Source: Spirochaetota bacterium
GTDB lineage: Bacteria > Spirochaetota > Spirochaetia > DTKZ01
Direction: 5' to 3'
Length of the DNA: 12,167 nucleotides
Assembly (NCBI GenBank): GCA_029562045.1
Contig: JAKQWJ010000281.1
Location: forward strand, 1-12,167
Positions 1-7,206 of the stretch are shown piece by piece (position 1 is the stretch's first letter; the number at the start of each line of letters is the position of its first letter). The notes beneath the pieces were generated by a model. It saw only the letters and a list, made by a program, of their open reading frames with translations. It made no database searches and had not been told where the DNA came from. Made by a program: the position numbers and the translations under genes.

Positions 1-159
1 CCCCGGCCCGAGGCGGCCCTCCTGCCGGCGCCGGCGGCCGATGCCCCGCCGGGAAGGGCTTCAGCGCCGGAGGGGACGCCTGCCCGGCCCGGGCCGGAGG
101 TCCTCTACTGTATGAAGCCCGCCATGCGGGGCACGAACAGGACCAGATCCGGAATGTAG
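1..159 (+). other. Possible 3' tail of a convergent gene, or GC-rich spacer downstream of dctM
   Basis: Plus frame 1 is open from the window edge to a TAG at 157-159. It would encode about 52 residues very rich in Pro and Ala, and its last 55 bases would overlap the 3' end of dctM. The reverse strand has no ATG or GTG start in 1-104. A perfect 14-bp palindrome, CCGGCCC/GGGCCGG, lies at 84-97 but has no T-tract on either side, so it is a poor terminator candidate for dctM. In such GC-rich DNA an open frame of this length is weak evidence. It may be an unstructured C-terminal tail of a plus-strand gene that starts outside the window, or simply spacer. Confidence 0.2.
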
Positions 160-1388
160 GTGATGAACAGAAGGGCCACGATGTCCGCGGTGATGAAGGG
201 CAGGGCCGCTCTGGAAATCCGCTCCAGGCTGATCCCCGCGATGGGCGCGGCGGTGAAAAGGCAGACCCCCACCGGCGGCGTGCTGAGGCCGATGTTCAGA
301 TTGACCAGCATCACCAGGGCGAAGTGCAGGGGGTGCACCCCCAGCTTCACCGCCACCGGCAGCAGGATCGGCGCCAGAAGAATGACGCTGGCCCCGGTCT
401 CCATGATCATCCCCATGAAGAGGAGGAACACGTTCACCAGCAGCAGGAACACGTACTTGTTCCGGGTCATCCCCAGGATCCAGCTCGCGATGGTGGTGGG
501 GACCCTCTCCAGAGCCATGACCTGACCGAAGAGGGCCGCCGTGGCGATGATCAGCAGAATCACCGAAGCGGAGATGGCCGCTTTTTTGAAGCTCTCGATG
601 ATATCCCGGAAAGTCAGGGTCCGCAGAATGAACACCCCGGCGATGATGGCATAGAAGCAGGCCACCGAGGCGGCTTCGGTGGGGGTAAAACGCCCGGAGA
701 AGATGCCCCCCACCAGGATGATGGGCATGAGAAGGGCGATGAGAGATTTCCGCGTGATGGTCACTACCTGGTGTATGGAAAGCTTGGTGGTCCGGCGGGG
801 GTGATGATATCGGATCGCATAGATATAGGCCAGGATCATCAGAGCCAGGGCCACCGCCAGCCCCGGGATGAATCCCGCCGCGAAAAGGGCCCCCACGGAC
901 TCGCCGGTCATCATGCTGTAGATGACCATGACGATGCTGGGCGGGATGATGGGGCCGATGACGGAGGAGGCCACGGTGACCGCCGCGGCGTAATCCACCG
1001 TGTAACCCTCCTTCTCCATGGCCGGGATGAGAACCGAACCCAGGGCTGCGGTGTCGGCCACACCGGATCCGGTGATGCCGGCGAAAAAGACGCTGGCCAC
1101 GATGTTGACCTGGGCCAGGGCGCCGGGGATTCTGCCCACCAGCACTCCGGAAAACTCGATCAGCGAATCGGTGATCCGGGCGCGGTTCATCAGCTCCCCC
1201 GCCAGGATGAAAAAGGGGATGGCCAGAAGCACGAAGCTGTCGGGTCCGGCGTAGAGTTTCTGGCCCAGCATGTCCAGGGAAATATGGCCGATGAAGATAT
1301 AGTAGTAGAGGGCCGACGCGCCCAGCACGAAGGCGATGGGCACCCCGAGCAGCAAGGTTCCGACAAAAATCAATCCTACGACTCCCAT
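105..1388 (-). CDS. dctM: TRAP transporter large permease subunit DctM
   Basis: This is the large membrane subunit of a tripartite ATP-independent periplasmic (TRAP) transporter. With DctQ it couples inward Na+ (or H+) flow to uptake of the substrate delivered by DctP. The 427-residue length is normal for the family, and the protein is almost entirely hydrophobic with about 11-12 predicted membrane spans. Family motifs visible are GSGVAD (residues 107-112) followed by a Gly/Ala-rich stretch ending in IPAMEKEGY, IGPIIPPS (144-151), and GLSTPPVGVCLF (367-378). These are the re-entrant, substrate/ion-site type segments of the DctM/IT superfamily. The ATG start is supported by a GGAG Shine-Dalgarno on the minus strand just upstream. 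It starts 10 bp after the dctQ stop and is the last gene of the dctPQM operon. The sequence does not show the substrate. Confidence 0.97.
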   Translation of the reverse strand: MGVVGLIFVGTLLLGVPIAFVLGASALYYYIFIGHISLDMLGQKLYAGPDSFVLLAIPFFILAGELMNRARITDSLIEFSGVLVGRIPGALAQVNIVASVFFAGITGSGVADTAALGSVLIPAMEKEGYTVDYAAAVTVASSVIGPIIPPSIVMVIYSMMTGESVGALFAAGFIPGLAVALALMILAYIYAIRYHHPRRTTKLSIHQVVTITRKSLIALLMPIILVGGIFSGRFTPTEAASVACFYAIIAGVFILRTLTFRDIIESFKKAAISASVILLIIATAALFGQVMALERVPTTIASWILGMTRNKYVFLLLVNVFLLFMGMIMETGASVILLAPILLPVAVKLGVHPLHFALVMLVNLNIGLSTPPVGVCLFTAAPIAGISLERISRAALPFITADIVALLFITYIPDLVLFVPRMAGFIQ

Positions 1389-1398
1389 ACCCCTCTCC

Positions 1399-1896
1399 TC
1401 ACGACCCGATAAGGATCGATTGTATGTCCTTCGCTTTGGCGATCCCCAGGAACCCGTTGAGAAGATGCACCAGCATCATGAACATTCCCAGGGGGAGGCT
1501 GAATTTGATGTACATCATGGAAACAGGGATGATGTCGCCGGTCATGTCCCTGGAGGCAACCGCCGCGATGGCGCTGTACACCGTTGCGAACCCCAGAAAC
1601 AGGAAGACGACGATGTAGGAGATCAGGACCCCGATTTTCGCGGCGGCCGGCGGAAGAGACTGGAGGAGCATGTTGACACCGATGTGCTGTTTCTGTTTGA
1701 GGGCCACGCTCCCGCCGATGAAGCAGAGACTGATGAGACACCAGCGGGACAGCTCCTCCGACATGGAAAAACTGTTGCCGATGACCCGGAGAATGACACC
1801 GCTGAAAACCAGACAGAACATGACCATCACCAGAAAGGCCGCCAGGGCCAATCCGAACTTCTCCATCCCGTCGCTCACTTTCTTCAAAAAGCCCAT
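1399..1896 (-). CDS. dctQ: TRAP transporter small permease subunit DctQ
   Basis: This is the small membrane subunit of the TRAP transporter, needed to form the DctQ-DctM complex that accepts substrate from DctP. It has 165 residues, typical for the family, with four hydrophobic segments at about 14-39, 50-66, 85-112 and 124-150. The conserved region between spans one and two, EELSRW (48-52 region), followed by IGGSVALKQKQHIGVN (60-75), is the characteristic DctQ pattern. The ATG at 1896 is preceded by a purine-rich GGGGGA ribosome-binding site at suitable spacing. It lies between dctP (85-bp gap containing a terminator-like hairpin) and dctM (10-bp gap), so it is probably translated from the same transcript as dctM. 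Confidence 0.95.
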   Translation of the reverse strand: MGFLKKVSDGMEKFGLALAAFLVMVMFCLVFSGVILRVIGNSFSMSEELSRWCLISLCFIGGSVALKQKQHIGVNMLLQSLPPAAAKIGVLISYIVVFLFLGFATVYSAIAAVASRDMTGDIIPVSMMYIKFSLPLGMFMMLVHLLNGFLGIAKAKDIQSILIGS

Positions 1897-1917
1897 GAGA
1901 TCCCCCCTTTGGCTGCA

Positions 1918-1953
1918 GACAAAGAAACCGCCCCGGCCCTCGGGCCGGAGCGG
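1918..1953 (-). terminator. Intercistronic hairpin and T-rich tract between dctP and dctQ
   Basis: Read on the minus strand, 1953-1942 and 1939-1928 form a 12-bp stem of almost only G-C pairs, with one G-U wobble. The apex is tight, probably a CGAG tetraloop once the top pair opens. The stem is followed immediately by TTTCTTTG, as in an intrinsic terminator. It sits inside the dctPQM operon, 28 bp after the dctP stop. In transport operons such hairpins commonly give partial termination and protect the upstream binding-protein mRNA. That role is inferred here. Confidence 0.72.
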
Positions 1954-1981
1954 CGGGCCTTCGACCCCTGTCTGGTAACTG

Positions 1982-3034
1982 TCAGTAGCCGAACTGTTTC
2001 TCCCCCTGCTTCACCGCGGCGAGAAAATCGTCGATGACCTTGTCGCCGATCTGTTTCCGGAGCCAGTCGTAGGTGGGCATGGATGCCTGCTTGAACTTTT
2101 CCAGTTCCGCCGGGCTGGGGGCGTAGATTTCCATGGTAGCCTTCAGTTTGTCGAAGTCCAGGACCCGGGTGGCCAGGGCTTCCGATGCCCGGTCCATGAC
2201 CTCCCCGTGGTAGGATGCTATTTTGATGGCGTGCTGGTACGGCGCCGGCAGGCGGTTGAAAAACCGGGAGTTGATGAGGACGAGGTTCTCGCTCCAGGTG
2301 TGCCCGTCCAGGGTGATGTATTTCTGCACCTCGTACCACTTGTTCGCGGCGATGTTCCAGACCGGGTTTTCCTGCCCGTCCACAACGCCGGTCTGACAGG
2401 CGGTATAGATCTCGGCGTGGGCCAGAGGAGTGGCGGAAGCGCCCAGGGCCTGCACCATGTTGACGTAGATCGGCGACTGCATGACCCGGAACTTCAGACC
2501 CTTCATGTCCTCGGGGGTGCGGATGGGACGCCGGTTGTTGGTGAAATGCCGGGTCCCGTTCTGGCCCATGGCGAGGATCATCATGCCGGTTTTCTTTTCG
2601 AAGTCTGTCTTCAGATCCTGCCAGAACTTGCTCTGATCGAAGACCCACCAGGCCACCTCGTCGGATTTGAACACATAGGGAAGATTGATGACCTGGATGG
2701 CCGGATAGATGCTGGCCACCGTCCCGGTGGTGGTGGCCATCTCCAGGCTCCCGGATTTGACCATCTCCATGGAGGTCTTGGCGTCCGCCAGGGACATTCC
2801 GGGGTACAGCTCCACCCCGACCTTGCCGTTGGTCAGGGATTCCACCATGTTCTTGAACACCAGCGCGAAGGCGTGCTCCGCCTGGGGAACCACCGCTCCC
2901 TGGGGCCAGGTGCTCGAGTCGGTGTAGGAAAATCGGATTCTGAAGTCCGGTTTCACCTTCGTCTGAGCGGACACGGACAGCGCCGCCAGGAAGACCAGGG
3001 CGAACACAAAAAGGACTTTCGCGAATTTTTTCAT
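1982..3034 (-). CDS. dctP: TRAP transporter periplasmic solute-binding protein DctP
   Basis: This extracytoplasmic binding protein captures the substrate, usually a C4-dicarboxylate, sugar acid or other carboxylate, and delivers it to DctQM. The 350-residue length is typical. Residues 1-23 form a Sec signal peptide (MKKFAKV, hydrophobic core to about 20, likely cleavage after SVSA). No lipobox cysteine is present, so the mature protein should be soluble. Diagnostic DctP features are KFRVMQSPIY (181-190), where R183 is the expected carboxylate-binding arginine, the following ALGASATPLAHAEIY segment, and GVVDGQENP (216-224). The frame stays open well upstream, but the ATG at 3034 is chosen because a strong GGAGGAGAAGGA ribosome-binding site precedes it and the signal peptide starts there. 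A candidate promoter lies at 3069-3097. The substrate cannot be read from the sequence. Confidence 0.96.
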   Translation of the reverse strand: MKKFAKVLFVFALVFLAALSVSAQTKVKPDFRIRFSYTDSSTWPQGAVVPQAEHAFALVFKNMVESLTNGKVGVELYPGMSLADAKTSMEMVKSGSLEMATTTGTVASIYPAIQVINLPYVFKSDEVAWWVFDQSKFWQDLKTDFEKKTGMMILAMGQNGTRHFTNNRRPIRTPEDMKGLKFRVMQSPIYVNMVQALGASATPLAHAEIYTACQTGVVDGQENPVWNIAANKWYEVQKYITLDGHTWSENLVLINSRFFNRLPAPYQHAIKIASYHGEVMDRASEALATRVLDFDKLKATMEIYAPSPAELEKFKQASMPTYDWLRKQIGDKVIDDFLAAVKQGEKQFGY

Positions 3035-3068
3035 TCCTTCTCCTCCAGAGATTTTATTTGGATGCGAA

Positions 3069-3097
3069 ATGATCCCACAGCTTCCCCGGGCTGTCAA
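3069..3097 (-). promoter_or_regulatory. Candidate sigma70 promoter for dctPQM
   Basis: On the minus strand, a perfect -35 TTGACA (3097-3092) is followed after 17 bp by GATCAT (3074-3069), which matches four of six -10 positions. Transcription would start near 3062 and give a leader of about 28 nt carrying the strong dctP ribosome-binding site. A second TTGACC box lies just upstream at 3111-3106. No operator palindrome is obvious. Confidence 0.55.
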
Positions 3098-3185
3098 CCC
3101 GAATCGGTCAATAAACAGCCCCCGGCGCCCTCTCCGGGCCGGCCCTTCATTTTTCCCCTGCAATCCGGTATATTCCGGAGAACCT

Positions 3186-5063
3186 ATGAAAGACTTCCTT
3201 CCCGTTTCCCGGGACGACATGGCCCGCCGAGGCTGGGACAGGCTCGATTTCATCTGCATCACCGGAGACGCCTACGTGGACCATCCCTCCTTCGGCATCG
3301 CCGTCATCTCCCGCCTTTTAGAAGCGGAAGGCTACCGGGTGGGCGTAATCTCCCGGCCGGACTGGAGAAGCCCCGAGGATTTCAAACGGCTGGGCCGGCC
3401 CCGCCTGGCCTTTCTCGTCACCGCCGGAAACATGGACTCCATGGTGTCCAACTACACGGCGGCGAAGAAGCCCCGCCGGAGGGATGTGTACGCCCCCGGT
3501 GGAGCCCCCGGGTCCCGGCCGGACAGGGCATCCATCGTCTACTCCGTCCGGGCCCGGGAGGCCTGCAAGGGAGTCCCCATCGTTCTGGGGGGCATCGAAG
3601 CCTCCCTCCGGCGGCTGGCCCATTACGACTACTGGGACGACAGGGTCCGGAGGTCGATCCTCCTGGATGCCAAGGCGGACATCCTGGTCTACGGCATGGG
3701 GGAGAGACAGATCCGGGAAATCGCCCGCCGCCTGGCGGCGGGCGAAGATCTCCCGGGCATCCCCGGGACGGTGGTCCCCGCCGGAAGCCTTCCGGACAAC
3801 TGGGGGGGGCTGCTCCTGCCCTCCTTCGAGGAAACCTCCTCGGACCCCCGGGTCTACGCCGGGAGCTATAAAACCCAATACGACAACACCGACCCTTTCC
3901 GGGGGCGCCCGCTGGCGGAACCTTATGGTGAAGGCCCCGGGCGGAGGTACCTGCTTCAGTACCCGCCGGCGGCCCCGCTGCCGTCCCCGGAACTGGACCG
4001 GGTCTTCGACCTGCCTTATGCCCGGACCGCCCACCCCATGTACGACGCGGCGGGAGGGGTCCCCGCGGTGGAGGAGGTGCGGTTCAGCATCATCGGTTCC
4101 CGGGGCTGCTTCGGGTCCTGTTCCTTCTGCGCCCTGAGCTTCCACCAGGGACGGATCGTGCAGGGCCGGGGGAAGGAGTCCATCCTGCAGGAAGCCCGGG
4201 AGATCACCCGGGACCGGGATTTCAAGGGCTACATCCACGACCTGGGGGGTCCCACGGCGAACTTCCGCGCCGCCGCCTGCCCCAGGCAGCTCCGGTCCGG
4301 CTCCTGTCCGGACAGGGAGTGCCTGTTCCCCTCCCCCTGCGGAAACCTGAAAGTCGACCACCGGGAGTACCTGGAGATTCTCCGGGAACTCCGCTCCCTC
4401 CCGGGGGTGAAGAAAGTCTTTATCCGCTCGGGGATCCGGTTCGACTACCTCATGGCGGACCCGGACCCGGCCTTCTTCACCGAACTCTGCGAGCATCACA
4501 TCTCAGGACAGCTGAAGGTGGCGCCGGAACATGTCTCGGACCGGGTCCTGACGGTCATGGGAAAGCCTCCCCACGGGGTGTACCGGGACTTCGAAAAACG
4601 TTACGACCGGGAGAACCGCCGTCTGGGGAAAAAGCAGTACCTGGTTCCCTATTTCATCTCCAGCCACCCCGGCAGCGACCTGGACGCGGCGGTGGAACTG
4701 GCGGAGCACTTCCGGGACCGACGCTTCATCCCTGAACAGGTCCAGGACTTCTACCCCACCCCGGGGACCCTGGCGACCTGCATGTACCACACCGGCCTGG
4801 ATCCCCGGACAGGGAAGCCGGTGTACGTTCCCAAAGAACCCCGGGAAAAGGCGATGCAGCGGGCGCTGATGCATTTCCGCAACCCGAAAAACCACGGCCT
4901 CGTGGTGGAAGCCCTGAACCGGGCGGGCAGGGCCGACCTCATCGGTTTCGGCCCCGCCTGCCTGATCCCCCCCCGGTCGGCCGGCCACTCCCCGGATCGC
5001 CGAAAAGGGCGGGAAAAGCCGGGGGCCGGTCAAAACCGGAAAAAACCCCGGCCGTCTCCTTGA
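3186..5063 (+). CDS. ygiQ: YgiQ-family radical SAM protein
   Basis: This is a cytoplasmic radical S-adenosylmethionine protein of the YgiQ family (UPF0313 type), whose reaction is not established. It has 625 residues, shorter than the E. coli protein of about 740. The N-terminal YgiQ domain runs to about residue 290 and includes TGDAYVDHPSFG (26-37) and VLGGIEASLRR (133-143). The radical SAM core follows, with the cluster motif CFGSCSFC (C308, C312, C315). A second group of cysteines (C365, C374, C379, C385) could bind another metal or Fe-S centre. QVQDFYPTPGT (518-528) is typical of the family. The C-terminus is a low-complexity basic, Pro-rich tail from about residue 597. The ATG at 3186 is chosen because GGAGA lies just upstream and the conserved N-terminus begins there; upstream in-frame codons look non-coding. 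It diverges from dctP and precedes the P-loop gene by 31 bp. Confidence 0.92.
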   Translation: MKDFLPVSRDDMARRGWDRLDFICITGDAYVDHPSFGIAVISRLLEAEGYRVGVISRPDWRSPEDFKRLGRPRLAFLVTAGNMDSMVSNYTAAKKPRRRDVYAPGGAPGSRPDRASIVYSVRAREACKGVPIVLGGIEASLRRLAHYDYWDDRVRRSILLDAKADILVYGMGERQIREIARRLAAGEDLPGIPGTVVPAGSLPDNWGGLLLPSFEETSSDPRVYAGSYKTQYDNTDPFRGRPLAEPYGEGPGRRYLLQYPPAAPLPSPELDRVFDLPYARTAHPMYDAAGGVPAVEEVRFSIIGSRGCFGSCSFCALSFHQGRIVQGRGKESILQEAREITRDRDFKGYIHDLGGPTANFRAAACPRQLRSGSCPDRECLFPSPCGNLKVDHREYLEILRELRSLPGVKKVFIRSGIRFDYLMADPDPAFFTELCEHHISGQLKVAPEHVSDRVLTVMGKPPHGVYRDFEKRYDRENRRLGKKQYLVPYFISSHPGSDLDAAVELAEHFRDRRFIPEQVQDFYPTPGTLATCMYHTGLDPRTGKPVYVPKEPREKAMQRALMHFRNPKNHGLVVEALNRAGRADLIGFGPACLIPPRSAGHSPDRRKGREKPGAGQNRKKPRPSP

Positions 5064-5089
5064 GAAACAAAGGAAACCGGTGGTAGACT
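5060..5089 (+). promoter_or_regulatory. Weak candidate promoter before the P-loop/Asp23-like gene
   Basis: TTGAGA (5060-5065, five of six -35 positions) is followed after 18 bp by TAGACT (5084-5089, four of six). The predicted start would fall almost on the ATG at 5095, giving a leaderless mRNA. That would fit the lack of a good Shine-Dalgarno close to this ATG. The -35 overlaps the ygiQ stop codon. Co-transcription from ygiQ is equally possible. Confidence 0.28.
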
Positions 5090-5094
5090 GAGTC

Positions 5095-5961
5095 ATGATC
5101 GGCGTGAAGAGCGCGTACCGGAACCTGGTGTGGCTCCTGAAAGGGGTCAAGGTCTTCGCCCTCATTGGGAAGAGCGGCACCGGGAAGAGTTTCCGCGCCA
5201 AACTCATCAGCCAGAAGTACGGCATCGAACTCATCATCGACGACGGGCTGCTCATCCGGGACAATAAAATCCTGGCGGGCCGCTCCTCAAAAAAAGAGAA
5301 GGCCTACATGGCGGCGGTGAAGACCGCCCTGTACCACGACAAGGCCCACCGCCGGGAGGTCCGCCAGTGCCTGGAACGGCAGAAGTTCAAACGCCTTCTC
5401 ATCATCGGGACCTCCGAGGGCATGGTGCGGAAAATCGCGGACACCCTGCGGCTGCCGGCCCCCAGCAAGATCATCCAGATCGAGGATGTGGCCACCCAGG
5501 ACGAGATCCAGACCGCCCTGCACTACCGCAACGTCCACGGACGCCATGTGATACCGGTGCCGTCCATCGAGATCAAGCGGACCGACCCCCGGACCATGGC
5601 GGATTCGATCAAGATCTTCCTCCGGCAGCAGTTCGGCATCTCGGGCCGGCCGCAGGTTTTCGAAAAAAGCGTCATCCGGCCGGAGTTCAGCAAGAAGGGG
5701 GAGGTCACCATTTCCGAGGCCGCCCTGACCCAGATGATCCTCCACTGCCTTCAGGAGTTTCACAATCAGGTGAAGCTCAAGAAGGTGACGATAAAAAACC
5801 AGGCGGGGACCTACCATATCGAGCTTTCCATTTCCATCCCCTACGGGGTGGAACTGATCCCCAGCATCCACGAAATGCAGAAATACATCATCGAGAGCCT
5901 CGAGCGTTTTACGGGAATCATGATCCAGGAATTGAACGTGACCATCGACAGTATCACCTGA
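5095..5961 (+). CDS. P-loop NTPase with C-terminal Asp23/Gls24-like domain
   Basis: This is a cytoplasmic ATP/GTP-binding protein of unknown function, 288 residues long. The N-terminal half is a P-loop NTPase: IGKSGTGKS at 24-32 is a clear Walker A, IIDDGLLI (47-54) could be a Walker B-like acidic strand, and a second beta strand LLIIGTS (101-107) follows. The middle part carries conserved-looking stretches, IQIEDVAT (127-134) and HVIPVPSIEIKR (151-162). From about residue 205 to the end the pattern changes to a small alpha/beta domain ending in VELIPSIHEMQKYI (252-265), FTGIMIQELNVTI (272-284). This resembles the Asp23/Gls24 (alkaline shock) fold, but that assignment is pattern-based. I recall similar two-part proteins in Firmicutes and spirochaetes without an assigned role. 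The ATG at 5095 has no strong Shine-Dalgarno. The gene lies 31 bp after ygiQ and 45 bp before the TPR gene. Confidence 0.85.
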   Translation: MIGVKSAYRNLVWLLKGVKVFALIGKSGTGKSFRAKLISQKYGIELIIDDGLLIRDNKILAGRSSKKEKAYMAAVKTALYHDKAHRREVRQCLERQKFKRLLIIGTSEGMVRKIADTLRLPAPSKIIQIEDVATQDEIQTALHYRNVHGRHVIPVPSIEIKRTDPRTMADSIKIFLRQQFGISGRPQVFEKSVIRPEFSKKGEVTISEAALTQMILHCLQEFHNQVKLKKVTIKNQAGTYHIELSISIPYGVELIPSIHEMQKYIIESLERFTGIMIQELNVTIDSIT

Positions 5962-6006
5962 AACGCCGATAAACGAATGGAGATGGAAAAACGCCGGGAG
6001 GGCTTC

Positions 6007-7197
6007 ATGATCAGAAAGATGTTCCCCATCCTCATTCTTCTGCTGGCGGCGCAGGGGGGGGCTTTTGGACAGGACGTGAAGACCTACGAGGCTTCGTCCT
6101 CCCATTATCAGGTTGTTTCTGAAATTTCCGCCGCCCATGCCGCGGAGCTGGGCCGATACCTGGACTCCCTGTACGACTATTTCGCCTCCCTTTTCCATTT
6201 CGAAGCCCAGCGGGCCGCAACCGGCCTGCGGGTGCGGATTCTGGCGAACAAGGAGCGCTACGACGGGCACCTGAAGTCCCTGATCGATCAGACCCGGGAG
6301 GACTTCATCTACCTGCATTACGGAAACCCCGGAAAACGGGAGCTGGTGGGGTACGCCACGGACGAGGAGAACTTCCGGGTATCGCTGAACCATCAGGCTT
6401 TCGTCCAGATCTTCCGCTCCTTCGTTTCCAACCCGCCTCTGTGGATCCGGGAAGGCTTCGCGGTCTATTTCGAAAAAATCTCCGTCGACCCCGGATCCCA
6501 CCGGGCGGTCTATTCCGAAAACCTCGCCTGGCTGGACACCCTGAAGGACCTCGCGGCGGGACAGGGCGACAGGCTCCTTCCGCTGGAGACCGTCCTTTCC
6601 CTGACCAACGAAGGGGCCCGGGATAACATCGAGGTTTTCTACCCCCAGGCCTGGGGTCTGGTGTCCTTTCTGATGAACTCCCCGAAAAAGGAGCACAACC
6701 GCCTCCTCTGGGATGCCGTCGCGGCCCTCCAGCCCGAGGCTTCCCTGGAGGACAACATCCGGCGGGTTTATGACCGGTCCTTCAAATGGTACGACCAGGA
6801 CAGTCTCTGCGAGGATTTTTTCGTCTACCTGGAGGGCCGCAGATCCTTCCGCTCCCTGCTCCGGGAGGGCATGGACGCCTATACGGCAGGGCGGCTCGAC
6901 GAGGCGGAACGGGCCCTCACCGCGGCTGGAGAGATGGAAAAAGACAACTTCATGCCCCCCTATTACCGCGGCCTCATCGAATACGCCCGGAAGAATTATT
7001 CCTCCGCCGAGGAACTGTACAAAATCGCGCTGGAAAAGGGAGCCCAGCCCTCCCTCATCTACTACGCCCTGGGAATCAACGCCTACGCCGACAGGAAACC
7101 GGAAGAGGCCGTCAGCTACCTGAAAATCGCGGCGGAGATAGACCCGGAGTACCGGGAGAAGGCGGAGGAACTGATGGGCCGGATGGGAGGAAGGTAA
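6007..7197 (+). CDS. Exported TPR protein with degenerate peptidase-MA-like domain
   Basis: This is a 396-residue secreted or periplasmic protein of unknown function. Residues 1-21 look like a Sec signal peptide (MIRKMF, Leu/Ile-rich core, cleavage near AFG/Q); there is no lipobox. Residues about 25-275 resemble the gluzincin 'peptidase MA-like' fold, with the hallmark WIREGFAVYFE at 147-157. However, the zinc motif HExxH, expected about 18 residues earlier, reads HQAFV (129-133), lacking both the catalytic Glu and the second His. It is therefore probably not an active peptidase. Residues about 283-385 form three tetratricopeptide repeats (AYTAGRLDEAERAL, YARKNYSSAEELYKIALEKG, AYADRKPEEAVSYLKIA), pointing to protein-protein binding. 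The start at 6007 is preferred over in-frame ATGs at 5977 and 5983 because GGGAGGG lies just upstream and the signal peptide begins there. It is convergent with pcnB, 9 bp apart. Confidence 0.87.
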   Translation: MIRKMFPILILLLAAQGGAFGQDVKTYEASSSHYQVVSEISAAHAAELGRYLDSLYDYFASLFHFEAQRAATGLRVRILANKERYDGHLKSLIDQTREDFIYLHYGNPGKRELVGYATDEENFRVSLNHQAFVQIFRSFVSNPPLWIREGFAVYFEKISVDPGSHRAVYSENLAWLDTLKDLAAGQGDRLLPLETVLSLTNEGARDNIEVFYPQAWGLVSFLMNSPKKEHNRLLWDAVAALQPEASLEDNIRRVYDRSFKWYDQDSLCEDFFVYLEGRRSFRSLLREGMDAYTAGRLDEAERALTAAGEMEKDNFMPPYYRGLIEYARKNYSSAEELYKIALEKGAQPSLIYYALGINAYADRKPEEAVSYLKIAAEIDPEYREKAEELMGRMGGR

Positions 7198-7206
7198 GGG
7201 CTCCGG

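Noticed and set aside
3169..3174. TATATT as a -10 box for ygiQ
   Set aside because: The -35 region is poor, and the predicted transcription start would fall at or after the GGAGA ribosome-binding site, making that site useless. The ygiQ promoter is left unassigned.
2207..3871. Long open frame on the plus strand across dctP and into ygiQ (554 codons)
   Set aside because: It is antisense to dctP and out of frame with ygiQ. The translation is Gly/Pro/His/Arg-rich with no domain, as expected from GC-rich codon bias opening other frames.
5026..5047. Hairpin CCGGT-CAAA-ACCGG followed by A's at the end of ygiQ
   Set aside because: The stem is only 5 bp, lies inside the coding sequence and is followed by A's rather than T's on the coding strand, so it is not a terminator for ygiQ.
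5287..6696. Minus-strand open frame of 469 codons opposite the P-loop and TPR genes
   Set aside because: It covers two well-supported plus-strand genes and its translation has no recognisable motifs. It is a composition artefact.
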